NCBI GenBank assembly: GCA_013396655.1
Contig: WBMV01001915.1
Span: forward strand, 310,001 to 374,000
DNA from: Campylorhamphus procurvoides
Taxonomy: Eukaryota; Chordata; Aves; Passeriformes; Dendrocolaptidae
Direction of reading: 5' to 3'
Length of the DNA: 64,000 nucleotides
Made by a program: the position numbers and the translations under genes. Positions within the stretch are counted from its first letter, which is position 1. Each line of letters begins with the position of its first letter. The notes below the pieces were generated by a model that was not told the origin of the DNA, searched no databases, and saw only the letters and a list, made by a program, of their open reading frames with translations. Shown here one piece after another: positions 28,375-41,500 of the stretch.

Positions 28375-31300
28375 AGGAATGAAGAAAGAAAAGGCTATGT
28401 TTATTTTTAAGGGAAAAAGGAAAAATCTATATTAGGAAAAAATTCTCTCTGATTAATATTTAACAACAAACTGAAAGGCTGAATACTGAATACTTTCAAG
28501 AGCACTTTATGGTGTTCCATTTTAATTAGCAGCAAGCAGTCATTCATTTCATCCTTCTACCAAGGCCAGTAAGAACAAAGAAATACATTATAGCCACATA
28601 TAAGTGAAAAAAATCACATTAAACTCTAAGAATAAATATTGCGGTGTTCACTTGTTGTTTATAGCGTTACTAACGCAGAACATTTAAGAGTACATAAACA
28701 TTTCACTGCTAGAAAGAAGCTTAATTCAATAACACTGTGTTCCTACAAATGTTCATTTAAACAAGATGGTTCTATCTCTAGTACAACTGAAAGATATAAA
28801 AGCAAATATTCAGCCAAAAGAAAAAATCTGGCATTTCAGTAGTGAAAATCCGGTAAAAATTTAAGTGGCCCCCGATGTCTTTTCAGAACTATTTTCCAAT
28901 CACCTAACTTGAAAATATACTAAGCCAAAAAAGGCTGGAGCAAAACCCAAACTGCCTAGATGTTAATGGTATACCCTGAGTAGATAAGGTAATGGCATGC
29001 AGTTCAGAAATACCCAGTTTTTCCTCTGAACAGGCAATTCTGATGTTGGAAGCAACACAGTGCGAAGTTAAGGAATTAGCCAAAATACCCTTATAATAAA
29101 AGACTATAATGAAACATAGCTAAGGATATTGTGTGTTCTTCTAGAGTGCATGTGGGACACTAATAAAAATATGTATAGGAAAATGCACTACAGATAGGAA
29201 TGGTCCTTCATAGCTACTCACAGCTAAATTTCCTAAAAACAAAGCTCTCTGGGTGTTTCAGAACTTCGTAATAAAGTATTCCACAGACACTTACATGCCC
29301 TGGGGCAAAAACTTGCAAGTACATAACACAGTTCATGGAATTAAATCTAACCCAAATCACTGTATTTTAATTCTGATCCTAATTTGGAAAGTCAATACCC
29401 AGAGGGATTTTTTTTCCCTCCTATAGATTCCTTCTCTTCCATTTCAAGTCACACAGCCATAATCATACCATATTCCACGTTCTAGTGAGTATTGCACTAT
29501 AACTAAAAAATATCTTCAACAGCAAATTGCTCCCTTATTTCTACTTGAATTCTGGCATTTATTCTACTACATTTTAAGAAAAGGTATGCGGTTTCAGCCC
29601 TGTAACAAATAGAGATTATGCAAATGTATGCAGACTTAATGAGACTACTGTCAAAGTTAGCAAAAGATAAGTTTTTCCTTCTTTCTTTTTCTCTTTTAAA
29701 ACCTGAGATGGCTTCAAATTCCTCTTTGCCTGTAATGTATCTTACATTAACTCTTTTCTTCAGGACGATTTTAACTTAATCCAGTCAACAATAAAGTCCT
29801 TGACTTCAAAATACAGAAAAGTGAATCTTCACAGAGTTTCCAAGCAATAGAGAAATGCCTCTCCATTTCAGTCAAGTATATTCTTCTGTAAGAGCAGAAA
29901 GGTCTACTCTGTGACAATGACATTTTCCCGTATGGTCATTAAGCTTTTCCAACAACAGGCAGCTGTTTTGATTATCACAGGGGCATATAAAAACCACATT
30001 AAAATCTACTCAAATGCCTACAAATCTTTCAGGTTCACTTGGTTCTTTATCTTTTAAATAATAACATAAACTCCTTCTATGACAGTCGGTGTTTCCGATT
30101 CCATGAAATTTCAGTTTTTATAACTAGTGCTTCATTTGCTTAAAATAACTTGCTGTAAAATTCAATTCTCCACAGTAAAAAGACTTCTATTAATCTTAAT
30201 TGCGTTCTGTCACTGACAGAAGTTAGGTAATCTGCTGTTCTTGCAGAGCACTACTCTTTTTAGAGAAAATTATTACTCCCCTTAAAGAAAACTATTAGAA
30301 AGTCCTACAGAAGGATAGAAAAAGCTTCAAAGGAGACCTCCATTGGTATTAGAATATGAGAGTTCTTAAGTCATTACAAAAAATAATATAGAATACTGTA
30401 TGAAAACTGTATCTATGGACTATGTTTTTAACAGGGTTTACCATCTTTATATGTATATTCAACATGGAATCTGTCTAGTTACTGTATCTTGAGTCATTGA
30501 TGATATTTTTATTGTATATTAAAACTTCACCATTTGTGAATTTGGCAATTTTCGATAATCCAGTTTTTCCAAAAGACCACTTTTTTTCCAAAAGACAGAG
30601 GTAAAGGAAAATATTATTCAGTCTTCAAGTAAAAACAGAGTTCCTCAAGTCCCAGCAGTACTTACCAGAGCAAACAATTCTAGCACTCCTATAAAAAATA
30701 ATTATTTTGTTGTATTTATTACACTCCTCTATGTAGAATCTATGAAGTAAATAATAAATAAAACTGCTACCCTCTCTAATCATACACAGCAAAAATACGC
30801 AGTACTTCACAATTGCTTCTCTAAGGATCTCACAGTCTAAATAGATAACTAAGTAAACAGCAGGGAAGAGTGGTAAAACATAAAAGCAAATACAGCAATG
30901 ACAGCAACCGTCTTGTGATTAGACGTGATTATTTCCTGGCTTATCTAAACTGTATTTCAAAGAAGCAATTCACAACACATAAGATGACAAAGGAATGAAT
31001 ATACTAGGGTGATGATCTGAGAAAACAAGAGTTTTCTTTTCATAGTTTTGTTTCCAAAATGGAAATAAATACTGTAGACACTGTAAATACTAAATTAAAA
31101 AGTCTGATGAGACAGATACAGTAACACTACATAAAGACCCTCAGTGATACAACCAAGGACTGCAATTGATATCTCGTGGCTTGCTATTGAGTAAGATAAA
31201 TGGTTTTAATGCTATACAATATAAGGCAATTTAATTCTAAGTAAAAATATTATAACTTTTTGAAAGACTACCTTCATTCAATTAATTTTTGTCCCTATAT

Positions 31301-32612
31301 TATTTGAAAATTACTTTGTAATTCAGCAAATGTATCACACTATACCATATTTGCAATAAAAACATTGTTCTGATTAAATGCATGGCTAACACTAAGCACA
31401 TCAAATAGCCTCAAATGCTTATACTTAAACATGTGCCCGAGTATGTGCTAATCCTGTAAAGGTACATACATGCATAGATGAGCTGGAATGCTCTTATTTG
31501 CTGTACCATAAAGTCTTGGTCTTTAAAAATGGGTACATGTCTAGGTACTTTTCTCATGACAATCATATTTAGATAGTATTAGTTATACCTTTTTTATGTA
31601 GAACCCTGTACAATTTATGAGCACAGGTCTAAAAATAAAGACTAAATAATTATTACAATAATTCTGACTATATCTGTGCAATCAAATAACATCAATTGCA
31701 GTTGGGTTTATTTTTCCCTATATAGCCTCTGAAAAAGGCTTTCAGGTGAAAAACAAGCCCTTCTTTATGTACAGACCTTCATAAGATTCTATCTCCTTGT
31801 CTCCATTGTCTAGGGAAAGTCACAAAAACAAAACAAACAAACAAAAAAAAAGGAACCAAAGCACAGGGGTTAAAAACAAGAGAAGTTTTAGAAAAGATAC
31901 AATATACATGTTAAGAAGGATCAAAAAAAAAGAAGTGTATCTGGCCATTTAGACTGACTTTGCACAGCACATACTATTCATTATTAGAAGTGGAAGGGTG
32001 AAAATATATTTGCTATCAAAAATGTGTTTATATACCCATTTCTGAACATTTTGGAAAATTGACCAGTGCTTTTAACAGACACTAGAGACAAGCACAATTA
32101 GAGTAACTGTAAAACATGAATCATGAAATATCTTTCTGACTTTTCCTGTTTTAAAGATTATTACCTCTCTTCTTGCTCTTCCTGTTTCAAGATGCAGATG
32201 TTTTATATTAGCGACCTGTAATACACTCCATGTGAACCCACAAGTGATCAGCTGTGCCCCTGACTCTTCAAAGAGTCAGGATTTTATCACTAAACAACAT
32301 ACAAAGATCATTTTCTGTGCCTGTTGAAGTCAATGACAAAGCATGTACTGAGCTCAAAAGGAACAGAATCACGCTAATAGTCCACCTTGGTTCATGTGTA
32401 TTGCTGATGATTCATTTCAGCCAAGAGTAATTGTATATATTAAAACATAATAGAAGAAAACACAGTACAAAATACAATACTACTATCAAATCGTAATCCT
32501 GTACCCAAAAACTCAAGAGATTTCAACTCTAATGGCAAAAGAAAAATGATAAATATAACCGACCTTCGTGAGCAATTTGGTAGCGTCATTAAGGAGAAAA
32601 CCACACACTTAC

Positions 32613-32722
32613 TTCTCTCCAACGTCCCCTTTGGTGGGAGCTGCGGTAACTGCCTGCCCCTTCGCCCTACTACTGGAGTACTTGATGGACTTGTCTGAAC
32701 AGACCCAGTTCGAGGATGTGAC
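32613..32722 (-). CDS. RIMS2: RIMS2 coding exon with RIM-BP-binding PxxP motif (110 nt)
   Basis: The minus strand encodes SHPRTGSVQTSPSSTPVV followed by GRRGRQLPQLPPKGTLER, then one base of a split codon (Ser or Lys expected) at a strong donor A|gtaagt. The RQLPQLP core fits the RxxPxxP class that binds the SH3 domains of RIM-binding proteins, which link RIM and calcium channels at the active zone. The acceptor is tgtctcatag. This is the first exon in this run that is not phase-symmetric (110 nt), consistent with a constitutive exon. Known mammalian isoforms continue either into an alternative SAMDIEERN-type segment or towards a KKLRSTVQRS-type segment; I find neither in the remaining 32.6 kb. 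Confidence 0.96.
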
Positions 32723-33819
32723 CTATGAGACACATATCAAAACAAACCACAGCCATTAAATGACAAATTCATCCTTAAATATCATCAAGAACTGATAACA
32801 TGACTAAGTAGGCTTTACATCACTTGGGACCCTTGCAGTCTCAGAGTGAAACTATTACCTAATTTGAGAAAAAGACCTGATTGAAAACAGAAATCTCTTC
32901 ATGAAAAAGAAGCCAAACCAAGGTTGAACTTCCATAAGATGCTTGTTCACACAGTCAAGCCAGAAAATGTGTGCATATTCATGTGCATATGGATATAATA
33001 TCCACATATACATAAATTTATCCACAAGTCAAATTCAATTATCTTTACTCAGCATGTATTTGCTTAAATTACCTTTGAGTGGCAATGAGATTACATGGAT
33101 TTGCCTAAACAAAAGTAATAAACTGAGAAAAGACACTGATATTTATTTGACTGTAACTCTCAGGATTTAATGTTAATAACTGCAACTTTCAGAAAACGAA
33201 AGAATGTATTCTGCAATTCTAAAATAAGGAGACGCTTTACTGAACATCAACTAGAACAAAATGTACTCATCTTTTTATTGTATTATGTTTATTTAATCTA
33301 AGAATGATGTATAGAAATCCTCAAAATATCAATCAGGGTTACTCAAACAGGAACAATACAGACTATGGCACAGTAAAATGTAGTCAGAGAAAATGGTGGT
33401 TAAAATGATAATTAATAGACAAAGTTAGTACAGTCCATCTAAAGAAACATTTTTTTTAAAAAAAATAGTTTCATTTGATGTTATGATGGTTGTTCCATAA
33501 GCAATGTCTGATGAACACAAATAATTTCTCATTCTGTAAGAGAGTATGATAGTTATGAGGTGCTTTATGTGGGAAACCATCCAGGATTCCTGATAAATGA
33601 GAAATCATCAATAAATGTAGTTAAATACAGCAAACAATTTGCAATGGCAGCCACACCATTATATCCAGAGTTGAATATAAGTAGTGTGTTGGCACTGAAA
33701 GGGTTAGTATCTACTGCTACTAGTGATCAGCTAAGGATGAGGCGATACCAATTAGCTACTGGGTGATGGTGAGCTGGTGGGGCAGAAGGGGATTAGTCTG
33801 ATTGATTTGTCTGTTTCAC
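32723..33819 (-). other. RIMS2: RIMS2 intron (1,097 nt)
   Basis: This is a short intron between the 180-nt and 110-nt exons with canonical gt...ag ends. No repeat or conserved feature was recognised. Its shortness relative to neighbouring introns suggests the two flanking exons are usually spliced together. Confidence 0.9.
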
Positions 33820-33999
33820 CTCGGTAAGGCAGGTGAAGGAGGGGCAGATCTTCCAGTCATTAATGAAGGCATCGACCTGATGAGGTTTGAGTCAGGACGC
33901 TCTGTGGATCGGGAGCGGGAGTTGGTCCGCTCTAGCATAGGACGTTGCTCTGTTGATCTGGATCTTTGATATGGCTGTCTATCTGCTGCTTCACAATTC
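33820..33999 (-). CDS. RIMS2: RIMS2 coding exon, RS-rich linker (180 nt)
   Basis: The encoded protein begins NCEAADRQPYQRSRSTEQRP, continues through MLERTNSRSRSTERPDSNLI, and ends RSMPSLMTGRSAPPSPALP. This matches the RIM2 linker segment as I know it (CEAADRQPY...RSMPSLMTGRSAPPSPAL) with a few substitutions. RSRSTE occurs twice, 15 residues apart, giving basic serine motifs of the kind recognised by basophilic kinases and 14-3-3 proteins; that role is inference. The acceptor is ctaacattacag and the donor AG|gtgaaa is below average. The 180 nt are phase-symmetric, so skipping would remove 60 residues in frame. The final split Arg codon (AG|G) joins exactly to the next exon. The following intron is only 1.1 kb. 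Confidence 0.95.
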
Positions 34000-36900
34000 C
34001 TGTAATGTTAGTCAAAAAGCAGCTCAGATGAACTTTTCTATTAATTATAAAATACGCTGCATGATACTGGTTTGGAGCAAATCATTTTGTTATGTATATT
34101 TTTGGGGGGAGTAAATTTTCTGAGAGAACTTCCTGATAACATGCAGTTTTTCATAAGTGTATGATTTGACTTGCTCCAAATAACTTGCTCTTGATAAATG
34201 GGCTGAAATGTTTCCAATGTCTCGGTAATGACTATCCATGCAATAGTCTGTTTCCTGACATTTTCTGGGGTAAAATGTTGTTGTTTTGCCAATTAATGCA
34301 TCAACCTGGGAAGAGAAGAGTAGCTGACATAATATTAAGTCTCACCAAAGCTAAGGACTCACTTAACTTTGCAGTTTAAATGTAATTGTGCATTTTAATT
34401 GTTTATTATTCCTGATATTAGTAGATTTTTATAGAATGCATTACTTTAGAGGTAGCACTGCTGTTTGTAGGAAAATTCACATTCTAATTGTTATAATTAT
34501 GATGTAGCACTGTTAATTATTACTAATTACATTATTGAATATTTGTAAAAATATAGGAAAGGTTATAGTGATGGATTCATATTTGGTGGTCAGACTGTAA
34601 TCAAAAGAAAACCTGCCGCATTAGTACTTGTAGAGGTTCCAACAACTAGAAAAAGTTTAGTTTGTAATTAGAAGAAATCTTCCAACCCACAGCGTATGAA
34701 ACTGTTCTGAAACAGCAGTGGAAAAAGTTATTAGAGGTGCAAGGAGGAGCAATTAGACTGCGTAAAAGAGAATTTCTTGATCAAGCAGTCTGGTCTTTTA
34801 CTATCAGGAAATTAATCAGGCCATTACTTTCAGAAAATAATCAAACTCCACCTTTTTTCTCAATGTAATTGTTCTGTTTGAAAGGAGTAATATTTACTAG
34901 CAATACCCTGAAATACATTAATTCAAGGCAATTTAAAAATAAAATCCCTACACTAACGGAGCTACTTAATAAATTCACACTCCTCCCAGATTTCCTTGAG
35001 TAAAAAAAGGGAAATGTGTACCCTTCAGGACTTTTCTTTGAGTGAAGTCATGCCTTTTACAATGAAGTCAGTTACTACAATGAGTGGCTGGATGGTGATT
35101 AAGTGTAACAAGAAGTCAAATTTTAATTGGTATCAAGAAAGAGAGACATACCACAGCCTCATTATGAAGATATTTATGTTAGTAACAGCATTTATTTCTA
35201 AATAAAAAACATTGAAAGGACTATAGTGGCTAACTTTGCTGAAAGGGTTTATAAAACAATCATTAAAAGCAATGTCTCTTGAGGCCTTCCATGAGGTCAT
35301 AATTGGACTCCCAGAGCACATGAAGGAATTGCCACAGACAGATTCAGAATAATACCATACACCATGAACCTATATCTATAAGCTCCTAACAAGCAAACAC
35401 ACCACAGTGAGACACATAATGGTAATTAGAAGCTGAGGCACTAAAGATTGGAGGAAAAGTACAATGAGCCTGGCACAAAACACAACAAAATTACCTCACT
35501 TCTTCTTCTATCAGTTCTGTTTCTGAATGGGAAGCTTCATCAGCAAAAACATCCACTGTCTCGCTTCTTTTACATTGTTGATAGACAAAGAAACACAACC
35601 TTAGCTTTAACAGGAATGTTGTTTAGTTTATGTAAGTGTTTAAGAGAGGTTTCAGTACTATGGAAGGTGAGAAAATGCCGGCCACCTGCATGATGGTTAA
35701 AAAATGACCATGGAATACATCCTTTGGCTACGGGAGTAAATTCCAAGAAAAAAATAATCCTAAATTCAACCAAATTATGACCGAGATGCAGAAGACCCAC
35801 CCCTATCCTGTTTACCCACCTTTTTAAGAAAGGTAGTGAGCCCACAGAAACTTTCTTCTTTGGGTCTGTCCCACACACAGACCTAGAATACCCTTTCTCT
35901 TGTCAGTGAGGGAGGACTGCTGGAGCACAACAGCAGGGACTGGGCAATATGGGAAGAGGTATCATTCCATTTTCTACTTCTCTCTCCTTTCAACAGCCAG
36001 AAGGAGACATAGAGAGGAACAGGTGAGGAGCAACCAAATGATTCTCATAAACACTTCATGAGAAGTTAAGACTCTCGCTTGCTACTCTTAAGGCCTCATT
36101 AGGTATAAAAAGCTCTTTAGGTACAAAAGCTATTTTTAGGATGTTAGGGATCTGATCCACTGCCTGTATTAGAAGGCAGGGAGGCATTTTTTATCATTCA
36201 GATCAATACTAACAGCTTAGTGTGCAGGTCTTGTATTCTGCAGAGCATCATGGAACAGGTATAGCTAACCACTATGTTAACATATAAACGTTTTGGAAAT
36301 GTCATACTCAATAGCTAATATAAGTATTTGGTTTCCTACAGTCTGCAGCTGGCATTTACTTCAAGTGGAAAACCAACCAGGAGTTCCCAGAAATGAGGGA
36401 GAGAGTGGATTTCTGAAGCGAACCTTTTGCTTTGAAGCTTTGGCACTGCTGCTGTTTTGTAGAGTGGAAGATTTGAAGACTAAGTTGAATCCTGAGATGA
36501 AACTGAGTGGTTACCCTCAAGTTCCAGGCTACATGCTGAAATCCGCTTAATAACTACCATCACAAACGGAGGGTGTCCTTCCACTTGAAAGCTTCATTTT
36601 GTGGTTTTACATCAAACACATGTAAAGATCAATTCAACAGATGGTTTTACTCTCCTTCATGATCACTTATTCTTTTAACTCTAAATACACGTAATATATG
36701 ATCCAGTCTTCAGAAACAAACTGTTCCTTTTATAGAACAAAATCATTCCAATAACCTGCTTCGGTAGTGAAGCTCCTCCCTTACTACCAAATACAGTTTT
36801 GCTTTAATATCACAATCCAGCCATAAGCATAGAAGGCAAGTTAAATTAAAACAGAAGTTCCTAACTTTTCAGATATCATTCTTAAAGGCTTATGCTTACA

Positions 36901-38334
36901 AATTGCCTAAATGAAACTTTCCTATTTTCTCATTAAAAATCCTATGAATTCCTGATTTTTCAAGAAAGAAATATGATCGTTTTAGTTAAACTAGTCAACA
37001 TCCATATAATATTTTAATGTACACTAGCCCTGTTTATCTTTGCTAACAGACTTTTCATTAGGAAAACACAGTTAATGAAATGTCAAATAATGACCTCTCC
37101 CATTTAGTACTGCCTATTGTAGCATCCATCTACCTTTGCTAAGGAAAACATGCATGGAAAATGGTCTATTCCCCTGATAAAGTACGCAGGTCTTGTGAGT
37201 TAACTCTCCCCTGCTCAAAGGAAAAAGTGCAGCAGTGTTTGCTTCTAAACCAAGCACACCTATCACTATGAGACTGTCTGAGCTCTCTGTGTTATTACAC
37301 AGAAAGCTCTGTGAATATTCACAACCTAACTTTAATAAAGCCATCAAATACTAGAATTAGAATTCCATAGTATTTAGGTACCCCTGTAAACTCTAGTTAC
37401 TATCTAGTTACTACCTAGTATCTAACCAAAGGTGTTACCACATTTATTTTATCTACTAATTTATCTGCATTGTTCTATATTCATAGTCTGGAAATTTCAA
37501 ATGCTAACTCTTTTCCCAATGCAGAAAATAACCATTTCTAATTTTTAATTTTTCAGATTTGTTACTTTTCTTAACAAAAATAATTTTCAACAAATTATTA
37601 TGCTCATTGATCTAAACTTATCTATACAGAACGCTTTATAAAAGATTAACATTTTGCAACCATAAGCAATTGTAACAGCTTACAAAACAAAGGGGGGGTT
37701 TTTACCCAAGATTACTGAAAAAAATTATTTGAAGGCCAATGTTAAATTCTTTTACTCTGTACAAGCTATGAGATCATGCCAATCACAATTTTAATATTAG
37801 ATTTTTCTTGTAACAAAAAACTGAAGAAATAAAAATAGAATTGCTGTAGGATTACAGTACACTACAATTCAGCTGCTAGTGCATTTTTTTCATCTAGAAA
37901 CACTGAGCACAGAACAAGGAAAATACAACAACACACTTTCTAACATATTTTCAAACTCCAGCTAATATACAATGGCAGTACCTGTCAGTGTCTGTGGATG
38001 GCTGCTGGATTTCAATCCTTGGACATGTTATTCTTCTACTAGCTATAGGAACTTTGCTGTTTAGTCACAGACACAAGATCCTCTGTTAGCATAACATAGA
38101 TAAGCATGTCTACCAAAAACTGAGATTTCTAGTACCAAGCAAACTTAAATTTGAGTCATAAATATTGCAACGGAAAATGGGAAGGAGCACTACCCTGTCA
38201 AATATCTAGATCAACTGGTGACGGGATACCTCACCAAATCACTCATCTATAACTATAAAGAAATTTAATATAAAATTATGTGCTGTTATAGTTTCTTAAG
38301 GCCAGGAAAATAATGCTTCTAGGTACGCTTGTTT

Positions 38335-38410
38335 TAAAAAAAACAAACAAAAAAAACCAAAAACAAAAAACAAACCAACACCAAGAAACCAACAACAACA
38401 ACAACAAAAG
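38335..38410. repeat. A/C-rich simple repeat
   Basis: The tract holds only A and C apart from a single G, with caaa, ccaa and (aac)n subrepeats. It produces long spurious open frames rich in F, V and L on the opposite strand. Confidence 0.9.
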
Positions 38411-38458
38411 AAAGATATTTTTGTTGCAGTAATATTTTATCATGATTTATATGTTTGT

Positions 38459-38500
38459 AATATATATATACATACATACATACATACACACACTCATACA
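38459..38500. repeat. (TA)n(CATA)n microsatellite
   Basis: A run of TA units passes into CATA units and then CA units. It lies some 50 bp from the preceding A/C-rich repeat. Confidence 0.92.
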
Positions 38501-41500
38501 ATCTATTCACATGCACAGTACCCTGTGGTATACGTGATAACTACAGGTATATCTAGGTATATCTAGTACATCTAGTTACAGGCTGACTAAACCGCAATAC
38601 ACCAGTCTCTGAACTACTCTTCTACCCGCTGGCTCACTGAGCAGACAAAGCAGCGAACTCTGCTGCAATCCCAGGCACACTGTGCTCCACACTCCTGTGT
38701 GCACGCTGCTGCAGCTTCAGAAACTCAGTAGCTTACAGCTTGATTAAGTATCTGCATATGGCATTGCAGTCACTTTGCTGACTCTGCTGTAGGCATATCT
38801 AGTCATGCAAACACATGGTGGCATTGTACAATTATAAAAATGCTTACAGAAAGTACATAAATCTATACTTATAGAGATTTACTCTCCGAAATATATTTCA
38901 TTGTTGATATACTGAGGGATAACAAAGCTCTGCATTAAATAGGGGGTGAGAGCAGAGAGTTTTTTCAATTCTACAGATGAAGCCAGTTTTATACTAGCTA
39001 TTACAATCAAATATCGATAAAACCAATAAGTAATGTAAATCCTGGAACAACTAAGACTGAAATAATGTGCTGAAATATATTTCATATCCTTTTTATCTGG
39101 AAAATCAGACCTAATTAACTTTGTGTATTTTTGAGGAATACAAAAGCAACTTTTACATTTGAAGAGGAAATAGTAAAATATGTGAGCAATTTCTTCTGCC
39201 TAGAAAATTTCCATATTAAAGAAAAAGAAGTGGTGAAGCCTTTTGAAAAAGCAGTTTTTTAACTTCCAGGTAATGCTATGTGCAATTGCATTCAAATGAG
39301 AGCAAACACAGCATATGAACTAACAATAATACTAATTTCTTTTAACTACTTAACTTTAACTACCTTAAAAATCAGTTTCCAATATTTCATTCAAAAGTTA
39401 ATTTTAAAAATAAATTAACCTTGAAAACTACCATTATCTTACACAGAGATGAACCAATGGCTGCAAGGAGCACATATGTTGCCCTATGTCTTACCAATTT
39501 ATTTCACTTGCACTATCTTTATCAAATCAACATTTATTAATATTTTTATTCTATGTTTACAATATGAAACACTTTCACTACTAATTTAAAAGTCTGAGAG
39601 ACCTCATTAGATTTTTGCTGTAATGTCATATCTTAGGTGTTTTAACATTATTGTTTCTGGCAGTTGTATATTTTTACTTATATAGCCAGTTGCCTTATAT
39701 AATATCTTGTATTTTGCCTACTACTTCCAACTTTTGACATCTTTAGCATAGACCCTCAACTGACACATATTAAAGAATCACACGCAGGAACACATATCTC
39801 TGTGTTCATGAGATGACTCACTGAAGATCATGATAAAGCTGATTAGGATTCAAAAGCTGGGAATTCAAAATTCTCAAAGATGAGAGCTGAAATCCTCTCC
39901 ACTTCCTTGCCCCAGGTCAGTTTTATAACAGATATACTGCAGTGATTCTCTCAAGATAATCATCTAAACTTCCGTAAGAGTACTAGAAATATTCTAAAAT
40001 ATAACAGTTTCAGCTCTATATTATAAATTTATTCTATTTTTTTTCCATTGCAGAATACAATATTTCACCTACTCAATGTGAATGTTATATCACAATGTAT
40101 GAGCAATAACAGGAACATTCAAGGGTTTTTTAGAACATGACTCAGGTATAGTGGTATATAAAACAATGAACAGAGAAGCTTGAGAGGGAAGCAATGAGAA
40201 AGAAGAATTTCCTAATAGGGCTTGAATGTTCAAATGCAGTTCAGCAGAGCACTTAAAATATAGACTAATAAGTTGAATTAGTTGTAAGTTTAAAACTAAA
40301 CCTGCAATTAAATATCCTTTTGTACAATGCAGTACTAAATGAAAAATTTGAAAAGTATTTGTTTCTTGATGGTTTTTGTGGCATTTTCTCCTCAGATATT
40401 AAATATAAGTTTATTTCTACATGGCACAGGATATAGTTGGCCTTTTTTCCTCCAGTGCCATTTTTAAACACCAGTAATATGGCAGCCATTTAATTAGTAA
40501 AATATCACAAACAGGTCTCCAACTATGCAATTTACTGTATATAAATACTGTAGATGTGTGTTTATCCATCTTCTTAACTTTTGGCAACAAACCTGTAATT
40601 CTGCCTTCTCTGAAGTTAACAACAGTTCTGTCACTTGATGAGACCAGGATTTTAATCAGATCATTCCAAGACAAGCAGGTATGTAAGACTCTGTTATCTT
40701 GTAAGTTCTTAAATTACAAATGAGCAAAATAGCATTCAGTTTCTGTTAAAGGCGTTCTCTAAATCCATTGATCTTAACAGAATCTGATCCATTTCAGTAG
40801 TCTAATTACCTAAAATACATATTGATTCACAACAAATGATTTTATCTTTCATTTGTTTTTCCAAATCATTTTGGAGCTAAATTCAAATGGGGAGAGACAG
40901 TAGTAATAAATAACTTTCTTTTTCAAGTTACAAATCTATTTTTAGATATTTACTATATTAAATAGTAACCTGATACTCTCCTATGTTTGCATCTATTCAG
41001 TACTAATTGTAAGACAAGTAAACCAGGACTATTTCATGTAACTATCAAAAGCAATTTATTTACACTAAGCACTTTTCAGCCTTCTTTAAATGCTGTCCAG
41101 TATGCTTGTGCAGTTTCCAGGGTGAAATAATGTGTGGCCCTTGCCATACACTTAAAATTGAAGATCCAACAAACAGTGGCATTCTGGTTCAAAAAACTAG
41201 GGAAGAAACAGAGTCTCAAGTCTCTGCCTCTGCACTTATGGTGAGCCAAAAGACCCTCACAAACCTCTTCTCTCTAGAGAAGAGAAAAAGTTACAATTGG
41301 AGAAGAGAAAAACTTAAAATTGGAGGATTAATTCTGGGTTTTGTCAGATTTTTTTCAGTTTCATTAAGTTCTCCTCTGTTCACATTCGCAAAAGAAGTAA
41401 AAACAAAGAGAATTCTTGCAAGAGCAGGAAGAATATGAGGGGAAAACAGTAAAGTCCAAGAGGTAATAGCAAGGACAATTTGTGTGCTCTCTTGATCAGA

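Larger units (their letters stand above)
1..32612 (-). other. RIMS2: Intron of RIMS2 after the 110-nt exon (partial)
   Basis: No exon with RIM-like coding sequence and splice sites was recognised in this interval, which appears to be one long intron running off the left edge. It is AT-rich with many stop codons in all frames. It contains the CR1 fragment at the left edge, the LTR-like insertion, a hairpin, a palindrome and short tandem arrays listed separately; apart from these I see only unclassified sequence. A divergent alternative exon or an internal promoter for a short RIM2 isoform could be missed by eye. Confidence 0.75.

Noticed and set aside
32440..32733. 97-codon minus-strand frame read as one continuous protein
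   Set aside because: Only 32613-32722 is exon, with a strong gtaagt donor; the remainder of the frame is intron read-through. The in-frame Met upstream of it lies in the intron and is not a start.
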